From Marsupella aquatica (lineage: Eukaryota; Marchantiophyta): a stretch of DNA of 64,000 nucleotides. Every line of letters starts with the position of its first letter. Position 1 is the stretch's first letter. The position numbers and the translations under genes were made by a program. The stretch is from assembly GCA_973895155.1 (NCBI GenBank), contig OZ316897.1:16988001-17052000 (forward strand), read 5' to 3'. The notes under the pieces are model-generated. The model saw nothing but the letters and a program-made list of their open reading frames with translations, did no database searches and was not told where the DNA came from. Below, piece after piece: positions 11,198 through 22,939 of this stretch.

Positions 11198-12289
11198 GCC
11201 ACTCATCCTGCTCCTGTTTCCCCTCCCCCACCAGCTAGGAGGGCTCCTACTGCATCAGTTGCTCCTCCTTCCAATGGCAAAGCAACCAGTGCCAACAAAT
11301 TGCCCAAGCAACAACATAAGCCACCAGCTCAGAAGGAGGCTCACAACGCACAGGCAACTCAACTCCAGTCTCTGACTCATGAGGTTGAGTCCCTACGTGC
11401 CCAACTTGCCAACATCAAAGGCAAGTCAACTTCCTCTGCTGGTCCTTCTCAACCGGCTGGTCACATGCAACCCATCCCTGGCCCAGGCACCACTGACAGT
11501 TCAGCACCTCTACCCCGCTCTTTCTATGGCTTGCCATTTGATGCTCATATGGGTGAGTGTGTGCTGTCCTCTGCTCCACAGCCTGGCCTTACAGCAGAAT
11601 TTTCAGATTCATTCTGCCCTTCCTATTTTGCTTACCAGCAGGCCAGTGCTGCCTCCCGTATTGCTCCCACATGCTGCATTGTACAGGCTGATGGTCTTGC
11701 TGCTGGTCCTATGACTAGAGCTAGGGGAGCTCGGGCTGTCTTGCCCCAATCTTTTCAACCACTCACACTTGTTGAAGAGCGCACCTTGTTGGCGAGGGGG
11801 GAGGGAGCTGCAGCTACATCCATTCCACCACCAAGTGCTGCTAACATTTCACAGGGAGTTGTTTCTCCTAAGCTGCTTGAGCATTTCACCTCCGGTATGG
11901 CACAAAGGATCCTTACAACTCCACTTTTCAGTTGCCATGATTTACAACTGGATGCTAGAGCTGTCATCAGAGCGCTAGAGGGCTCACTGCATTCTTCATC
12001 AGCCCCTGTGACACCGGTTTTGGAGGTCCAATCTTACGTACATACTGGACCTTCTTCTTCTCCTTTACATGTTTCCACTGGTTTGACTGCCCCAGTACCG
12101 ATTGCTGCTGATTGTGTGACCAGAGCTACACTTGATTCTGGTCATGCTGCTCCATCTTTCCTGGCTATGTTGTTGAGTGGAAAGACCGTGGACACTAACT
12201 CCCTTCACAAGGTACCTCATCATTTGCCGAGAGTGGTGCCTAGTGACAGGACTTCAGTTTCCACCACCATTGCCATTGTTGACAACAGG

Positions 12290-12690
12290 AATTTAGTGGT
12301 TAAGTTGGAGGGTCACACTCCTCAGGTGGTCATGCTAGACACAGGTGCTCAACCAGTGATATTGGGAATTCAGTTTGCCAAGAAGATAGGACTGTTGACT
12401 GATCATTTACAGCAATCCAAGTGGCACATTCGGACTGCTAGTGGCACTGTGGAGGATGTGCTGGGTGAGAGTTCTACTTTACTCACTCTCACTTTTAATG
12501 GAGGTACAGATCAGGAACTGCATTTCTCAGTTAGATGTTTGGTTACCAATGCCACTACGTATGATGTGCTCATTGGCCAGGAGGCTTTGTTCCCACCAGG
12601 TTTTACCATTGACAATTGGCATGAGCATGCATACTACAGAGTTGATTGGCATACTGATGGCTCACACTTGGGCTACATTCCACTTGATTT
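12290..12690 (+). other. element A aspartic protease domain
   Basis: The catalytic triad context VMLDTGAQPVILG lies at about 12,329-12,367, with Asp-Thr-Gly at 12,338-12,346. A retropepsin-like fold follows (the YDVLIGQEAL strand near 12,560). It would mature the polyprotein. It has no stop of its own and lies in the same frame as Gag and the downstream methyltransferase. The equivalent in element B has a stop immediately after DTGA. Confidence 0.8.
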
Positions 12691-13000
12691 CCATGGTGCC
12701 CATACACCTATGGCTCACCACTGTGTGTTGAAAGCAGTGCACACAGCTACCTATGTCAACCACCCATTGCAAGATTGGATTGAGGAGGATGACGATGAGG
12801 TGGCTGTTGCACATGCTGTTGCACGTATAGCAGCACTTTCCAGCAACGTGGATCATCAACCAGAGGTGGTACAACGGCTCCAAGCAGCCCATGGACCTTT
12901 GGTGGTTGCATTGCGCAAGTTTGAAGACCTTGGGCAGCACAATGGACAGCCAATAGCCCCAATCTTGAGCACACTAGTTACATGGACTCCTGCTCCAGAT

Positions 13001-13970
13001 GGCCTTACATTGCTTGAGCTTTTTGGTGGCATTTCTATAGGCCTGGAAGCTCTCCTACAGTCTGGCATGGTGGTGAAGCAGTACATCTATGTGGATATTG
13101 ATCCAGGTGCAAGGCAAGTGGTTGAATCCCGTCTGCTGGAATTTTCAGGGCGATTTCCTCAGCAGTTTCCACACAGTGCATGGAAGTCTGCATTTTCTTT
13201 CTTTCCTCCAGATATCCAGCTCTTTCCTCCAGATATCCAGCATCGGCACTTAACCCTTCTTGGCTCCCTTGATTTGATCATAGCTGGTTGGGAATGCCAA
13301 GGGTTTTCAGCTGCTGGTCACAGTGCTGGACTGCATGATTCTCGTTCTGGCCTTTTCACAGCATTGGTTCAGATTCTCACCTGGGCTCAATCCCTTTATC
13401 CTGCTGTTGGTTATATCATTGAGAATACTCCATCTCAGTTTGACCAGCGACCACAGGTCAAAGAGGATTTTAGTGTGGTCCAGCACTACTTGGGACCAGC
13501 CGTTCTCATTGATGCAGTGCACTGTGGTTCTTATGCACATCGTCTTCGTAAATTTTGGACTAACCTTACACCACCTTCCTTGTTGGAGTTAGCTCTTCAC
13601 CACACATCCAGGGACACTAACCTCACAGTGGACCAGATTTTGGATCCTGACAGTTCTTGCCAACCAGTTACACGGCAAGAGCCAACACCTTGGTATCCAG
13701 CCAATACCATTGGACAGCCATGTGCTGCTTGGCCTACATTTGTATCCTTTCCAGGTGCACATGCCTTTCAGGGTGATGGTCCTGGCCTGGTTTATCGACA
13801 TTCTACCGGTACTTGGGATGAACCTAGTCCTGAGGAGAGAGAATGGGCTATGGGCTTCCAATCCGGTACTACAGGTCACACCCAGATCACCAGGCTGGCC
13901 AGGAATGCTTTACTTGGCAGGGTAATGGATCTTAATGCTCTCACTTGGCTTCTGGTCACTTGCATCATTT
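13001..13970 (+). other. element A C5-cytosine methyltransferase domain
   Basis: This is a complete DNMT3-like C5-methyltransferase inserted between protease and RT. Motif I (LLELFGGISIGLEAL, FGG at 13,022-13,030) binds S-adenosylmethionine. Motif IV is at 13,289-13,300 and reads W-E-C-Q: the catalytic Cys (13,295-13,297) is present but the normally invariant Pro before it is Glu. Motif VI reads IIENT (Glu codon 13,421). Motif VIII reads HRLRKFW (first Arg codon 13,541). A C-terminal AMGF...RNALLGRVMDL segment resembles DNMT3 motif IX/X. A 21-24 bp in-frame duplication repeats PPDIQLF near 13,205-13,240. The domain has no internal stop. Element B keeps the normal WPCQ, and element C shares WECQ. 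Activity of the Glu form is doubtful. Confidence 0.88.
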
Positions 13971-14289
13971 TTCAGATGTACATTCATCCAGCATCTGGAG
14001 TTCCAGCTCTACCACTCCATGGTGCTGCTACATGGCATCCCGACCAGGTGCACTTACCTCTATTCAACACGCACCGCTTCAGTCCAAGTGTTGGGGGGGA
14101 GGAGGTCCCTTGTAATGTGGCTGATATTATTTCTGAGTTTCATGGTGTGGACCAACCCAGATCAGCAGGTACAACAGGCCTTGGAGAGGCCTCATCACCT
14201 TATCAGTAGCATGCTAGCAGCTTGGACAGTGGAGAGGCTAGCACTTCTAGCTCTTCAAGTACGAGTACATCAGGTCCTATTCCTAGTGT

Positions 14290-15720
14290 TTCCAACTACA
14301 CATTCATCATGGGCAACCACCTGAGTAAAAGACAGAAGGACCAGCTGCTGAATTTGCTCCTCAAGCATGAGAATGTGTTTGCTTTCTCTATGAAGGACTT
14401 GGGTAAGTGCAAGACTATGCAGTTCTCCATTGAGTTGGCTGATGAAACACCTATCTTCAGGCGGAGACACCGTTTGAGTAAGCATGAGTGGCAGTTGGTG
14501 GATGAGAGGTGCCAAGAGTTATATGCAGCTGGTCTTATTCAGCCATCTACATCAGATTTTGCAGCAGCTATAGTGATGCCAGCAAAGAAGGATTCCAGTG
14601 GATTGTGGACAGAGAAGCGCATGTGTGGGGACTACAGGCCACTGAACCTGGTCGCACCCCAGGACAGGTACCCCATGCCACGGCCAGAGGAGCTATTTGA
14701 CAGCATTGAAGACTCAGACATCTTCACTCTTGTGGATCTAAGGCAAGGCTTTAACCAGATTTTGCTGCTTGCAAAGGACCGCAAGAAAACAACATTCCAT
14801 GGCAGTAACCAACTATGGGAGTGGTTGGTGATGCCATGTGGCTTGAAGAATGCGCCCATATTCTTTCAAAGAGTCATGGACCAGGTTCTTCAAGGTGCTG
14901 AGTTTCTGAAATGCTACATTGATGATGTGTTGGTCCACAACAAAGGATTTGACCAGCATCTACTTGACCTTGAGGAGCTATTCATGAGGCTTAAGAAGGT
15001 GAACCTAAAGATACACCCCAAGAAGTGTGAATTTGCTGTCAGATCAGTAGTATATCTTGGGCATCGCATTCTTCCAAATGGAACTATGGCTCACTGGGCC
15101 AAGGTGGTATCCATCTTGGAAATGCCCACTCTTACTGATGTTCACACTCTTAGGAGCTTTATTGGGTTGTGCAATTACTACCGGATCTACATCAAAGATT
15201 TCAGTACCATTGCACACCCATTGTATGCTTTGTTGAAAAAGAATGTGACTTGGACATGGAGTACAGATGCTCAGGTAGCATTTGCCACTTTGAAGGAGAA
15301 GCTCTCAGAACACCCGGTGCTGAGAAGACCTGATTTCAGCAAGGTCTTTGTGCTACACAGATTGGAGTGCCCTTGGGATTGGTGCCATTCTGGGCCAGCA
15401 TGATGAGGAAGGTAAAGAGTACGTCATTGCATATGCATCCAGGAGCAACAATCAGGCAGAGAGTCATTATTCTTCTTATGAGGGTGAATGCCTTGCTGTT
15501 GTGTGGGCTGTCATACATTACAGGCCCTACCTCTATGGGACCAGGTTTGTTCTCTACACAGACCACCAGCCCTTGAAGTGGTTGATGACCAACGACAAGC
15601 TTACTGGCAAGCTTGCTCGTTGGGCGCTCATACTCCAGGAGTATGATTTTGAGGTAATTCATAGGCCTGGTGTGACACATCAAAATGCTGACACTATGTC
15701 CCACAGCCCTTTGATTGCCT
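14290..15720 (+). pseudogene. element A reverse transcriptase and RNase H
   Basis: The RT begins at about 14,370 (FAFSMKDLG) and includes the palm motif YIDD at 14,915-14,926. The usual MPFGL phrase reads MPCGL here, a Phe-to-Cys change that element C lacks. A tether and an RNase H region (LHTDWSALGIGAILGQ in C) follow at about 15,350-15,690. The 2-bp deletion at about 15,358 breaks the frame at the first RNase H Asp. A TAG at 14,207 separates this part from the methyltransferase, where C has CAG. The order RT-RNase H-integrase is that of Ty3/gypsy. Confidence 0.85.
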
Positions 15721-15929
15721 CTGATGATTCCTCAGATGCACGGCAGGATTTTGACCAGGTTTCCATCCTGCCTACATTTCATGCATCTACCTATCTTGCT
15801 TTGCTGCCATGCTACGTTGTTGACCAACCTGTGGTGGACATATGGGAGGACAACGACACTCTGAGATTTCTGCAGCATGGGGAGTACCCCACCCATGTTA
15901 CTGCTGCCCAGAGAGACCGAATTCAGCAA

Positions 15930-16960
15930 AGGTCCAAGCGCTACTTGTGGAAGGGAGATCATCTTGTGCGCTGCTTGCCAGATAGGGAAGTGGTGGTTCC
16001 ACCCATTCATGAGAGGGTTGGCTTTATCCGTAAGGTACATTTTGAGCTTGGTCATTTTGGCGTTAAGAGGACTTACAGCCTCTTGGTCCCTCATTATCAG
16101 TGGAGAGGCATGCATGGCCAGGTTCGAGATGTTATTGCCCGGTGTGAGCAGTGTGATAGGGTAAGGACTTCTTTCACATCTCGGCAACCCACACTTCATC
16201 CACTCCCTATTCAGGGCATGTTTTATTGTTGGTCATGTGATTTGGCTAGAGAATTACCCCTCACATCTCGGGGTAATCTCTACATCATGATCATGATAGA
16301 GCATTTCTCCAAGTGGATAGAACTTGTGGCATTGCCAGATAAGACCTCCCGTAGCACCAGCCAGGCATTCCTGCAATAAGTTCTCAGTCGCTTTGGAGCT
16401 TGTGCAGAATGTCTCACTGACCAGGGCTCAGAGTTTAGAGGAGAGTTCTAGGAGCTGCTTGATCAGACCCTCATTGATCATCGCCGGACATCACGAGATC
16501 ACCCACAGGCAGATGGCTTGGCAGAGCGCATGGTTCAGACATGCAAGAAGGGTCTCCGGAAGATTTGCCTCACCAAAAACAAGGAGGATTGGGACCTGGC
16601 CTTACCCTACATTGCCATGGGGTATAGGATGTCCAGACATGCATCACTGTCTAACTTTTCTCTCTACTTCTTGTTGTTTGGTCGTCACCCAGTTCCACCT
16701 TCTGCTATTGCTGCTCACATGCTTCAGGTGGTAGAATTGGATTCAGCTGTGACTTGGTCTGATGTGATCTCTGAGAGGGCTGCCCTATTCAGGAGGGTTA
16801 TGCCCATGGCCATAGAGAATTTGGCCATCGCACAGCACAGGGACACACTGCGTTATGCACACACACGAGGGGGCACTTTTCAGCCCAAGGTCAGGAAGTT
16901 TGAAGTGGGAGATTTTATGTACTTGTAACGGCAAGCTAACGACACCCTGGACACCTCTAC
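15930..16960 (+). pseudogene. element A integrase
   Basis: An H2C2 zinc-binding domain (LGHFGVKRTYSLL...CEQCDRV, about 16,045-16,165) precedes the DDE core (WSCDLA near 16,232, CLTDQGSEF near 16,410-16,440, DGLAERMVQT near 16,510). Stops at 16,377 (TAA), 16,449 (TAG) and 16,926 (TAA) disable it. Element C has Gln codons at the first two sites and a Gln codon at the third. The enzyme would insert cDNA and, in this family, must act on the TGTC/ACA ends and make 4-bp duplications. Confidence 0.85.
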
Positions 16961-17199
16961 CAGTCGTACTATTCTCAGGGTTAAAGCTATTCGACCGTCT
17001 GGAGTGCTAGAGTTACAAGGGGCAGATGGGCGCACAATTGCTGACAATGCCAAGAATTGCGCCCCTTGTCATCTGCCTAACCTGGATCCCACCATTGTGA
17101 CTTCTACCTGGATTCCACCTGTGGACTACCCTTGCAAAGTGTGTTTGCGAATTGATGATGCTGACCAGATGCTGTTGTGTGACAATTGCAATGGAGGGT

Positions 17200-17203
17200 A
17201 CCA
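17200..17203. repeat. target-site duplication of element B, left (ACCA)
   Basis: ACCA precedes the TGTCACACC terminus and recurs at 26,800-26,803 after the terminal ACAACA. Element C shows the empty site inside the same PHD codons, confirming both borders. Confidence 0.85.
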
Positions 17204-17531
17204 TGTCACACCATTCTGAGTAGTGTAGTAGTATATCGTGCTATTAGAGTATGTATGTTTGGTATGAGTGCTATTGGAGCCGATAAGGTTCCGTCAAGTT
17301 TGTGTGAGAGGGTACTTCTCACTTGTGAGGCATTGAAAGGTCATCTTTCAATGTTGAGCCTTGGAGAGAGAGGAGCTTGAGTGGCCATGGTGGCTGTGAG
17401 CTCCGCTTGTGTCACGTGGATTCCTTGAGTAGTGCAAGGTGCGTTGGCTTGACATACGTGTGTGATCGGATCGGTGCGGGATCGATGGGGTATTGTTGAC
17501 CGGGATCGTTGTGCCGATTGTATTGAGATTA
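17204..17531 (+). repeat. element B terminal repeat A1
   Basis: This 328-bp repeat matches A2 (26,334-26,661), starts TGTCACACCATTC and ends TTGAGATTA. It contains a 9-bp-stem hairpin (CATTGAAAG/CTTTCAATG, 17,331-17,353) that overlaps the predicted self-primer. It is not followed by the B segment. Confidence 0.85.
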
Positions 17532-17542
17532 CATTGAAAGAT
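17343..17542 (+). promoter_or_regulatory. predicted self-priming pair of element B
   Basis: The 11 nt ATCTTTCAATG at 17,343-17,353 are the reverse complement of CATTGAAAGAT at 17,532-17,542, directly after A1. Eleven nucleotides is also the length of the Tf1 self-primer. The sequence differs completely from the element A pair, so the complementarity has been kept while the sequence changed. Confidence 0.6.
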
Positions 17543-18502
17543 CACATTTGAAATCTGTTGTACAGACTGTGCGGACAGAAGTTCGATTGATTGAGTTGTC
17601 GACGGTTCGTGGTAGCTCGGATCGTGTGTTGTTATCGAACAGATCGTTGGTATCTTGACCTGTATCGTTGTTGTCTGATCGGCCTGCTTCCCGATCGATG
17701 TACAGATCTGTGATTGGTGACAGGTTTTGAGTTGGAGGTTGATTGATGATTCGTGGAGGAAAGCAAATGTTGAGTAGATGTTGGATAGTGGAAGTCGATC
17801 CGTGGGGCTTCAGATCCGATTGCCGACTACTGTGAGGCTTCAGATCTGATTGTCGGCTATTGTGGGGCTTCAGATCTGATTGCTGGCTATTGTTGGACGA
17901 TGTTGGCAAGGCGCAGGTGAAGCGACGGCTTTTTTCATGAAGGAACGGAGCTGCCAATGCCCCGTGCGGCGGTATCATCGTTTCCGTGAAAGAAATGAGG
18001 GTCAAAGGTGTTGAATCAAGCTGCTGCCAATTCTGTGGAAGGGCTATGTTTTTCATGAAGGAAATCGACAGTTTTCAGGAGCTTTTCGTGAAGGAAGTAG
18101 TCGTTTTTGGGGTCAGGTGTGAGGCACATGAGGTCACCCATCCCGAAAGTGCTCGCGCGAGGCGACGCGTGAGGTCACCCATTCCGAAAGTGCTTCCAAC
18201 CGCGAGTGCAGGCAAGCGCGAGGTCAAGGTCACCCATCCCAGAGCTATTCCAAGTCGTGAGCGCGAGGGGAAGCACGACGTCAAGCGCGAGGAGGTCACC
18301 CATCCCGGGGCTATTCCCAGCCGCAAGCGCTTAACTGGCAAGTTCTCATCCCACCTTGTGTACACACAAGTTTTCACAACTTGTTGTTTAGATTCAAACG
18401 CCAGGGGGCTTTATACACTTTCCAGTTTGCTTAGAGCCTTGTTTCGGGCCAAATCAAAGGCCCAGGAGTTTGATCATCCAAGAGTTTGATACGTGGTGCG
18501 AT
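17543..18502 (+). other. element B 5' leader with two tandem repeats
   Basis: This non-coding leader has three 30-bp tandem units at 17,802-17,831, 17,832-17,861 and 17,862-17,891 (theme GGCTTCAGATCTGATTG). About four imperfect units with the theme GAGGTCACCCATCCC lie at roughly 18,128-18,330, rich in GCGCGAG phrases. It has none of the AGGGC/GCCCT hairpins seen in A and C. Confidence 0.6.
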
Positions 18503-20270
18503 ATGCAGACATTACGTAATGCCACGTTGTTTACCCCTTTCATGGCATGGAAGAGATTATTTCAACATTTGGATGAGCCACCCATGGATGACTACCATGA
18601 GTTTTGGAAGGCTCATTTGGTTGAGATTGAGGCATGGAGGCAGCATTGGTCGCCTAATTACGTGTCCATCACCTATGGCACTAGTGCGGCTGCCCAACCC
18701 ACTGCCACAGCTGCTGCTTCTTCTAGCAGCACTAGCCAGAGTGGCACACCATCCACCAGCAGCACTCCAGCAGCATCCACCGCTACTCCTGCCGGTGTGA
18801 TTGTGACAGGAGCTGGAGTTGCTCTAGCATTTAATCCTGTGGTGGAATTCTTTGAGGTACTGAAGCAGAACTATCAGGGTGTAAGAACTGATAAGTTGAA
18901 GGGTCTCCAGGAGTTCCAGCGCAAGACTGGAGAGAGTCTACGTGAGGCATACACTCGTATGCGTAGATTGATCACTGTCACCAAGGGAGTGACAGAGGCT
19001 CAAGCAGTCCAGTTTTGGTATGCAATTCTAGACAGAGAATTGCGACGCAGAGTGAGAGATGTCACTCTGCTTAGGGATGCAGATCCCACATTAGCAGTTG
19101 TTTTCACCCTTTCTGAGCGTATTGAGCTCAATATGGTGAATGAGAAGGTGGTGACTTCCGGATTTGCCAAGGAAGCACCAAAGGCTGCATCTACATCTAC
19201 ACCACAGCCTACTGCACGGAAGAGCCAGAGGGAGAAGCCTATTGCACAAGAGTCTACCAGCTAGAGACCTGTGCCCCCTGGGCCCTAAGCGTTACTAATA
19301 TAGGGAGGACGTGCGAACATCGCAAGGGTATTTTTAATGGAATGCAAACTAATTTTTATAATAGTTTTTAAAGTAGGCAACATCCTTGTATATATATTCA
19401 GCACAATATTAGTAATAAGGCTCTTATCAAATACATGTCACATTAATCTTATGCAAGGGTACCCAAAATGCCAAGTACACGCGTGACTATATGGTTGGCA
19501 CACATGTCATCACTTCACTTGCACACATGTTCATATAGTAAATCAGACATTTAATTATTTGTCGTCATAAGGCAAGTTTGGTTTCGTGGGCTTTAGGAAC
19601 ACTGAGAGGATAGTGCAGCCATGCTTGTCTGTATACTACAGGAAGAACTATAATTCTCTGGTACTAATTTTGTTTAACTATATAAAATATGTACCCTAAA
19701 CAAAGGGCGTAACATACAAGTCCCCTATGCAAAATAAAGTCTTATCTATTTCAGTATGATATTTGCAATTTTAAAAATTCAAGGATGTTTTCAATTCCTT
19801 GAAAAACTATATTATAATTTACAAAAAGATAAAATTTAATAGGAAAAGTTAATATTTTTACATTAACAAGGGGATTTTTTTTGTGAACAAAAATATTAAG
19901 AAGGGGTACATGGGGGGTGTCTGTTCTCAGGGGGGTTCACTTTATATAGTAAGAGTGAGGGCCCAGGGCCTGTGCCCTCTTATGCTGGACAACAGTCAGG
20001 ATGTTAGACCTGTAGTGGGGATCATGCACAGAGATATTGCCCAGATCATAGAGGATCAGGGGGAGCATCAGCACCTGATCAGCGACAGTGTGATCATTGT
20101 GGAGCTCCTGGACACACCAAGGATAGGTGTTTCTCACTCCACCCTGAGTTACGAAGGGGAGGATCCCGTACACATGATCAGGGAAGAGGAGGAGGAGGTA
20201 GAGGTGGTGGACGTGGTCGTGGCATGCCACATGCAGGCAGACAGGGAGGTGACGCTGCCCCTACTGTAAC
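18503..20270 (+). pseudogene. element B Gag region with zinc knuckles
   Basis: The capsid-like region includes a retrotransposon-gag segment at about 18,835-19,140 (NPVVEFFEVLKQNYQG...LREAYTRMRRLI). After the inserted DNA the frame resumes with a degenerate first knuckle near 20,005-20,045 (one codon now TAG), a clear second knuckle at 20,089-20,130 (CDHCGAPGHTKDRC, C-x2-C-x4-H-x4-C) and a Gly/Arg-rich stretch. Removing the insertion and one 8-bp duplication restores continuous codons, which supports the insertion borders. Confidence 0.75.
19268..19976. mobile_element. 693-bp non-autonomous insertion in element B gag, hAT-like
   Basis: The body is 19,276-19,968, flanked by exact 8-bp duplications CCTGTGCC (19,268-19,275 and 19,969-19,976). 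The termini are imperfect inverted repeats: both ends read CCCTGGGCCCT inward, with a weaker TTACTA match further in. The interior is AT-rich without coding potential. An 8-bp duplication fits hAT. The gag frame on either side joins correctly once it is removed. It post-dates element B. Confidence 0.7.
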
Positions 20271-20999
20271 CATAGATCCAAAGGATGCTAAGATTGCTCA
20301 ATTGGAGCAACAGCTAGCTGCCATGGCTAGTTCCCAGGTGAGACCTACTTTTGGTGATGGGGCATCTACATCCTATGGACCTTCCACATCCCATGGTCCT
20401 TCCACATCTTATGGAGCTGATGGAGATCTTGCCACCATGGGATTCATGTGTCACTGCACATATTGATGCATCAGAAGCTTTGACACGTGGGGCAGCCAAA
20501 GCTCTTGAGCCCCGAGGAGCAGTAGTGGAGCTAGATCCACAGAGGGGGGATGCACGTCGGCAGACAAAGCTTCCTCAGTCTCTTACATTGTCAGAGACAG
20601 TTCAGACTGCCTCTATGAACCCGATTCGGACAAACCCTGGCGTGGGTAAGTTGGCAGAATCAAGTAGTGATGTAGCAGGGATGACAAGTACCCTGCTGGG
20701 GGCGGCTACTACCATAGTACGCACCCCATTATTTTCAGCGACAGACATGCTGAACTTGGGAGTTGGTCCTGCAGAAGTGCTCAGATTGGTAGCTACACTC
20801 TATGAGGACACTCTAGTGGTTGTTTCCCATGCAGAAGCAGCTTGCAGTGTTGAAGTAGTGAAGACCATGCCACCTACTGCTACTAGTGAGACATGGCATG
20901 CAGCAGCGAGGTTGGTGGATTTACCAGCACGCCCTGCATTTGAGAGGACTAGGTTTAAACCAAGTGTTGTATCATTGGATAATCGGAGTGGTATCTTCC

Positions 21000-21360
21000 G
21001 ATTAGTTGGGCCTTTTGGAGCAGTATACCAGCCAGAGAGGGTGTTACTGGATACTGGTGCTTAGCCCTTGATGTTGGGAAAGTCTGCCATACGTGGATTG
21101 GGATTGAGTCCAGAGGATTTGGAGGATTGTCCCTTTCCCATTCAGACTTCATTGGGGGGACCTACACCTACACAGCACATTACCAGGATACCTCTTGATT
21201 TGAGGATTCAGGAAGGTCATACCACATATAGCTCACAGATACAGGCGTGAGCTATTCTGACTAAGGCAGAGTCATATGATGTGTTGGTGGGATGTACAGT
21301 GCTCTACCCCATGGGATTTATTCTTGATTTTTGGGAGGAATCAGTGTCATATAGACCTGA
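21000..21360 (+). pseudogene. element B aspartic protease domain
   Basis: The catalytic phrase VLLDTGA has Asp-Thr-Gly at 21,050-21,058. It is followed at once by TAG (21,062), where the element A equivalent has a Gln codon. A second stop (TGA 21,248) precedes the YDVLVGCTVLYP strand. The fold otherwise matches that of element A. Confidence 0.75.
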
Positions 21361-21754
21361 TTGGCAGTTAGGAGATGCTCGATTGAGCAAATTGCCAGTG
21401 AGATTTAGTGGACCTGTGGGAGGCCCTAAATCCACACCATTGTCTTTGGCAACATTCAGTGGTGTAATTGCTGGACCTGATGATTTGATTGAGGGTAATA
21501 CGCATGCAGCAGATGATCCACCATTGAAGGAGTCTCATGAGGAGCACATCATGCGAGGATTACCTGTTGGAAGTGTTGTGTCACTAGTGTGGGGCACTGC
21601 ACAGGCCTTGCCATAGGCAGTAGCACGATTGGTACATGATACATGGCGTCATGCTTTTACACCACAGTCAGGAGCAGAGCAGTTTCTTGCAGATGGACCT
21701 GTGACTCTTTCACCATTGGATACCACTCCTATTGCTTGGCAGTATCCACCAGAG

Positions 21755-22690
21755 GGTATTTGTTTGTTGGATCTTTTTGGTGGGATTAGCACTGGATTGG
21801 CTGCTATTCTTCAGGCAGGAATTCATGTGTGTCGTTATTTGTATGTGGAGACAGATGAGACAGCACGGTGGGTCTCATTGCGACATATGGCTATGTTGGT
21901 GGATAGATATCCACAGTTGCTGCCAGTGGATGTTGTTCGTGGTTATCAGCATGCACTACCTGCTGATATTTCATTGTTGGGGGCGGATCATCTGCATCGT
22001 GTTGGCCCCATTGATTTGGTGATTGCTGGTTGGCCATGTCAGGGCCAATCTAGAGCTGGCGTTGGGCATGGACTTCATGATCCACGCTCTGCATTGTTTT
22101 GGGAGATATTACGGGTGCTGCATCATCTCCAGCTACATCAGACACAGTCTCCAGCATACATTTTGGAGAATGTGCCATTGTTAGGTGATGATCGTAGTCG
22201 GATTGTTGCCAGTGTTCACCAGGTGAGGTCTTGGATTGGACCTGCTATGTTATTGGATGCTGCACGTATGGGTTATCGTGCACATCGTCCACGCTTGTGG
22301 TGGACTAATTTGATCCCATGTGAGGTGCTGAAGCGCGCATTTGACAGCATTTCACGCTCACCAGCCTTAGTGGTGGATGATATTTTGGATCCAGGGCGTC
22401 GTGCATACGGTGTGACCCAACCTGATAGACCTCCATTGGCAGTGGTCAATGCAGTTGGGCGCCCACGTTGTGCATTACCCACTCTTGTCAGCCATTCTGC
22501 TTCATATGCATTCAGAGGAGGTGGCCCTGGACTTTTGTGGGACACAGCTCTCCAGCAGTTAGTGGAGCCTACTGTTGATGAGAGAGAGCGTGCTATGGGA
22601 TTTTTGACTGGCACCGCTGTAGTTGCCTCTGTGTTAGAGGGTTTGCGACGCCAGGTTCTTGGTCAAGCAATGGATTTGAATTGTTTGACT
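21755..22690 (+). other. element B C5-cytosine methyltransferase domain, canonical motifs
   Basis: This domain keeps all expected catalytic motifs: motif I (LLDLFGGISTGLAAIL, near 21,764-21,810), motif IV W-P-C-Q with catalytic Cys codon 22,037-22,039, motif VI ILENV (Glu codon 22,166-22,168) and motif VIII RAHRPRLWW (near 22,275-22,305). A C-terminal ERAMGF...RRQVLGQAMDL segment completes it. The order and the RxHRxR-W context resemble DNMT3-type de novo enzymes rather than DNMT1. There is no stop inside the domain; flanking stops are at 21,614 and 22,691. It would methylate DNA cytosine using S-adenosylmethionine, as part of or cut from Pol. Confidence 0.88.
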
Positions 22691-22939
22691 TAGATTATTA
22701 GCTTGGGAGTAGCTGAACAGTTGCGGATGCGCTCTGCTAGAATTACTGATTGTCCCTTGGTGAGCTTGCGGTCCACTGAGACAGTACTGATCATAGCTGG
22801 GGGCGAGCAGATAGTCCATGGACCTATGGCAAGATTGGCCAAGGTTGGACAGATTGTTGAGCAGGAAGGGACTGCTCAATCTACTACTAAATAGCAATCA
22901 TCAACTATCTCTTCTACCCTACAAAGAGATATTAGGGAT

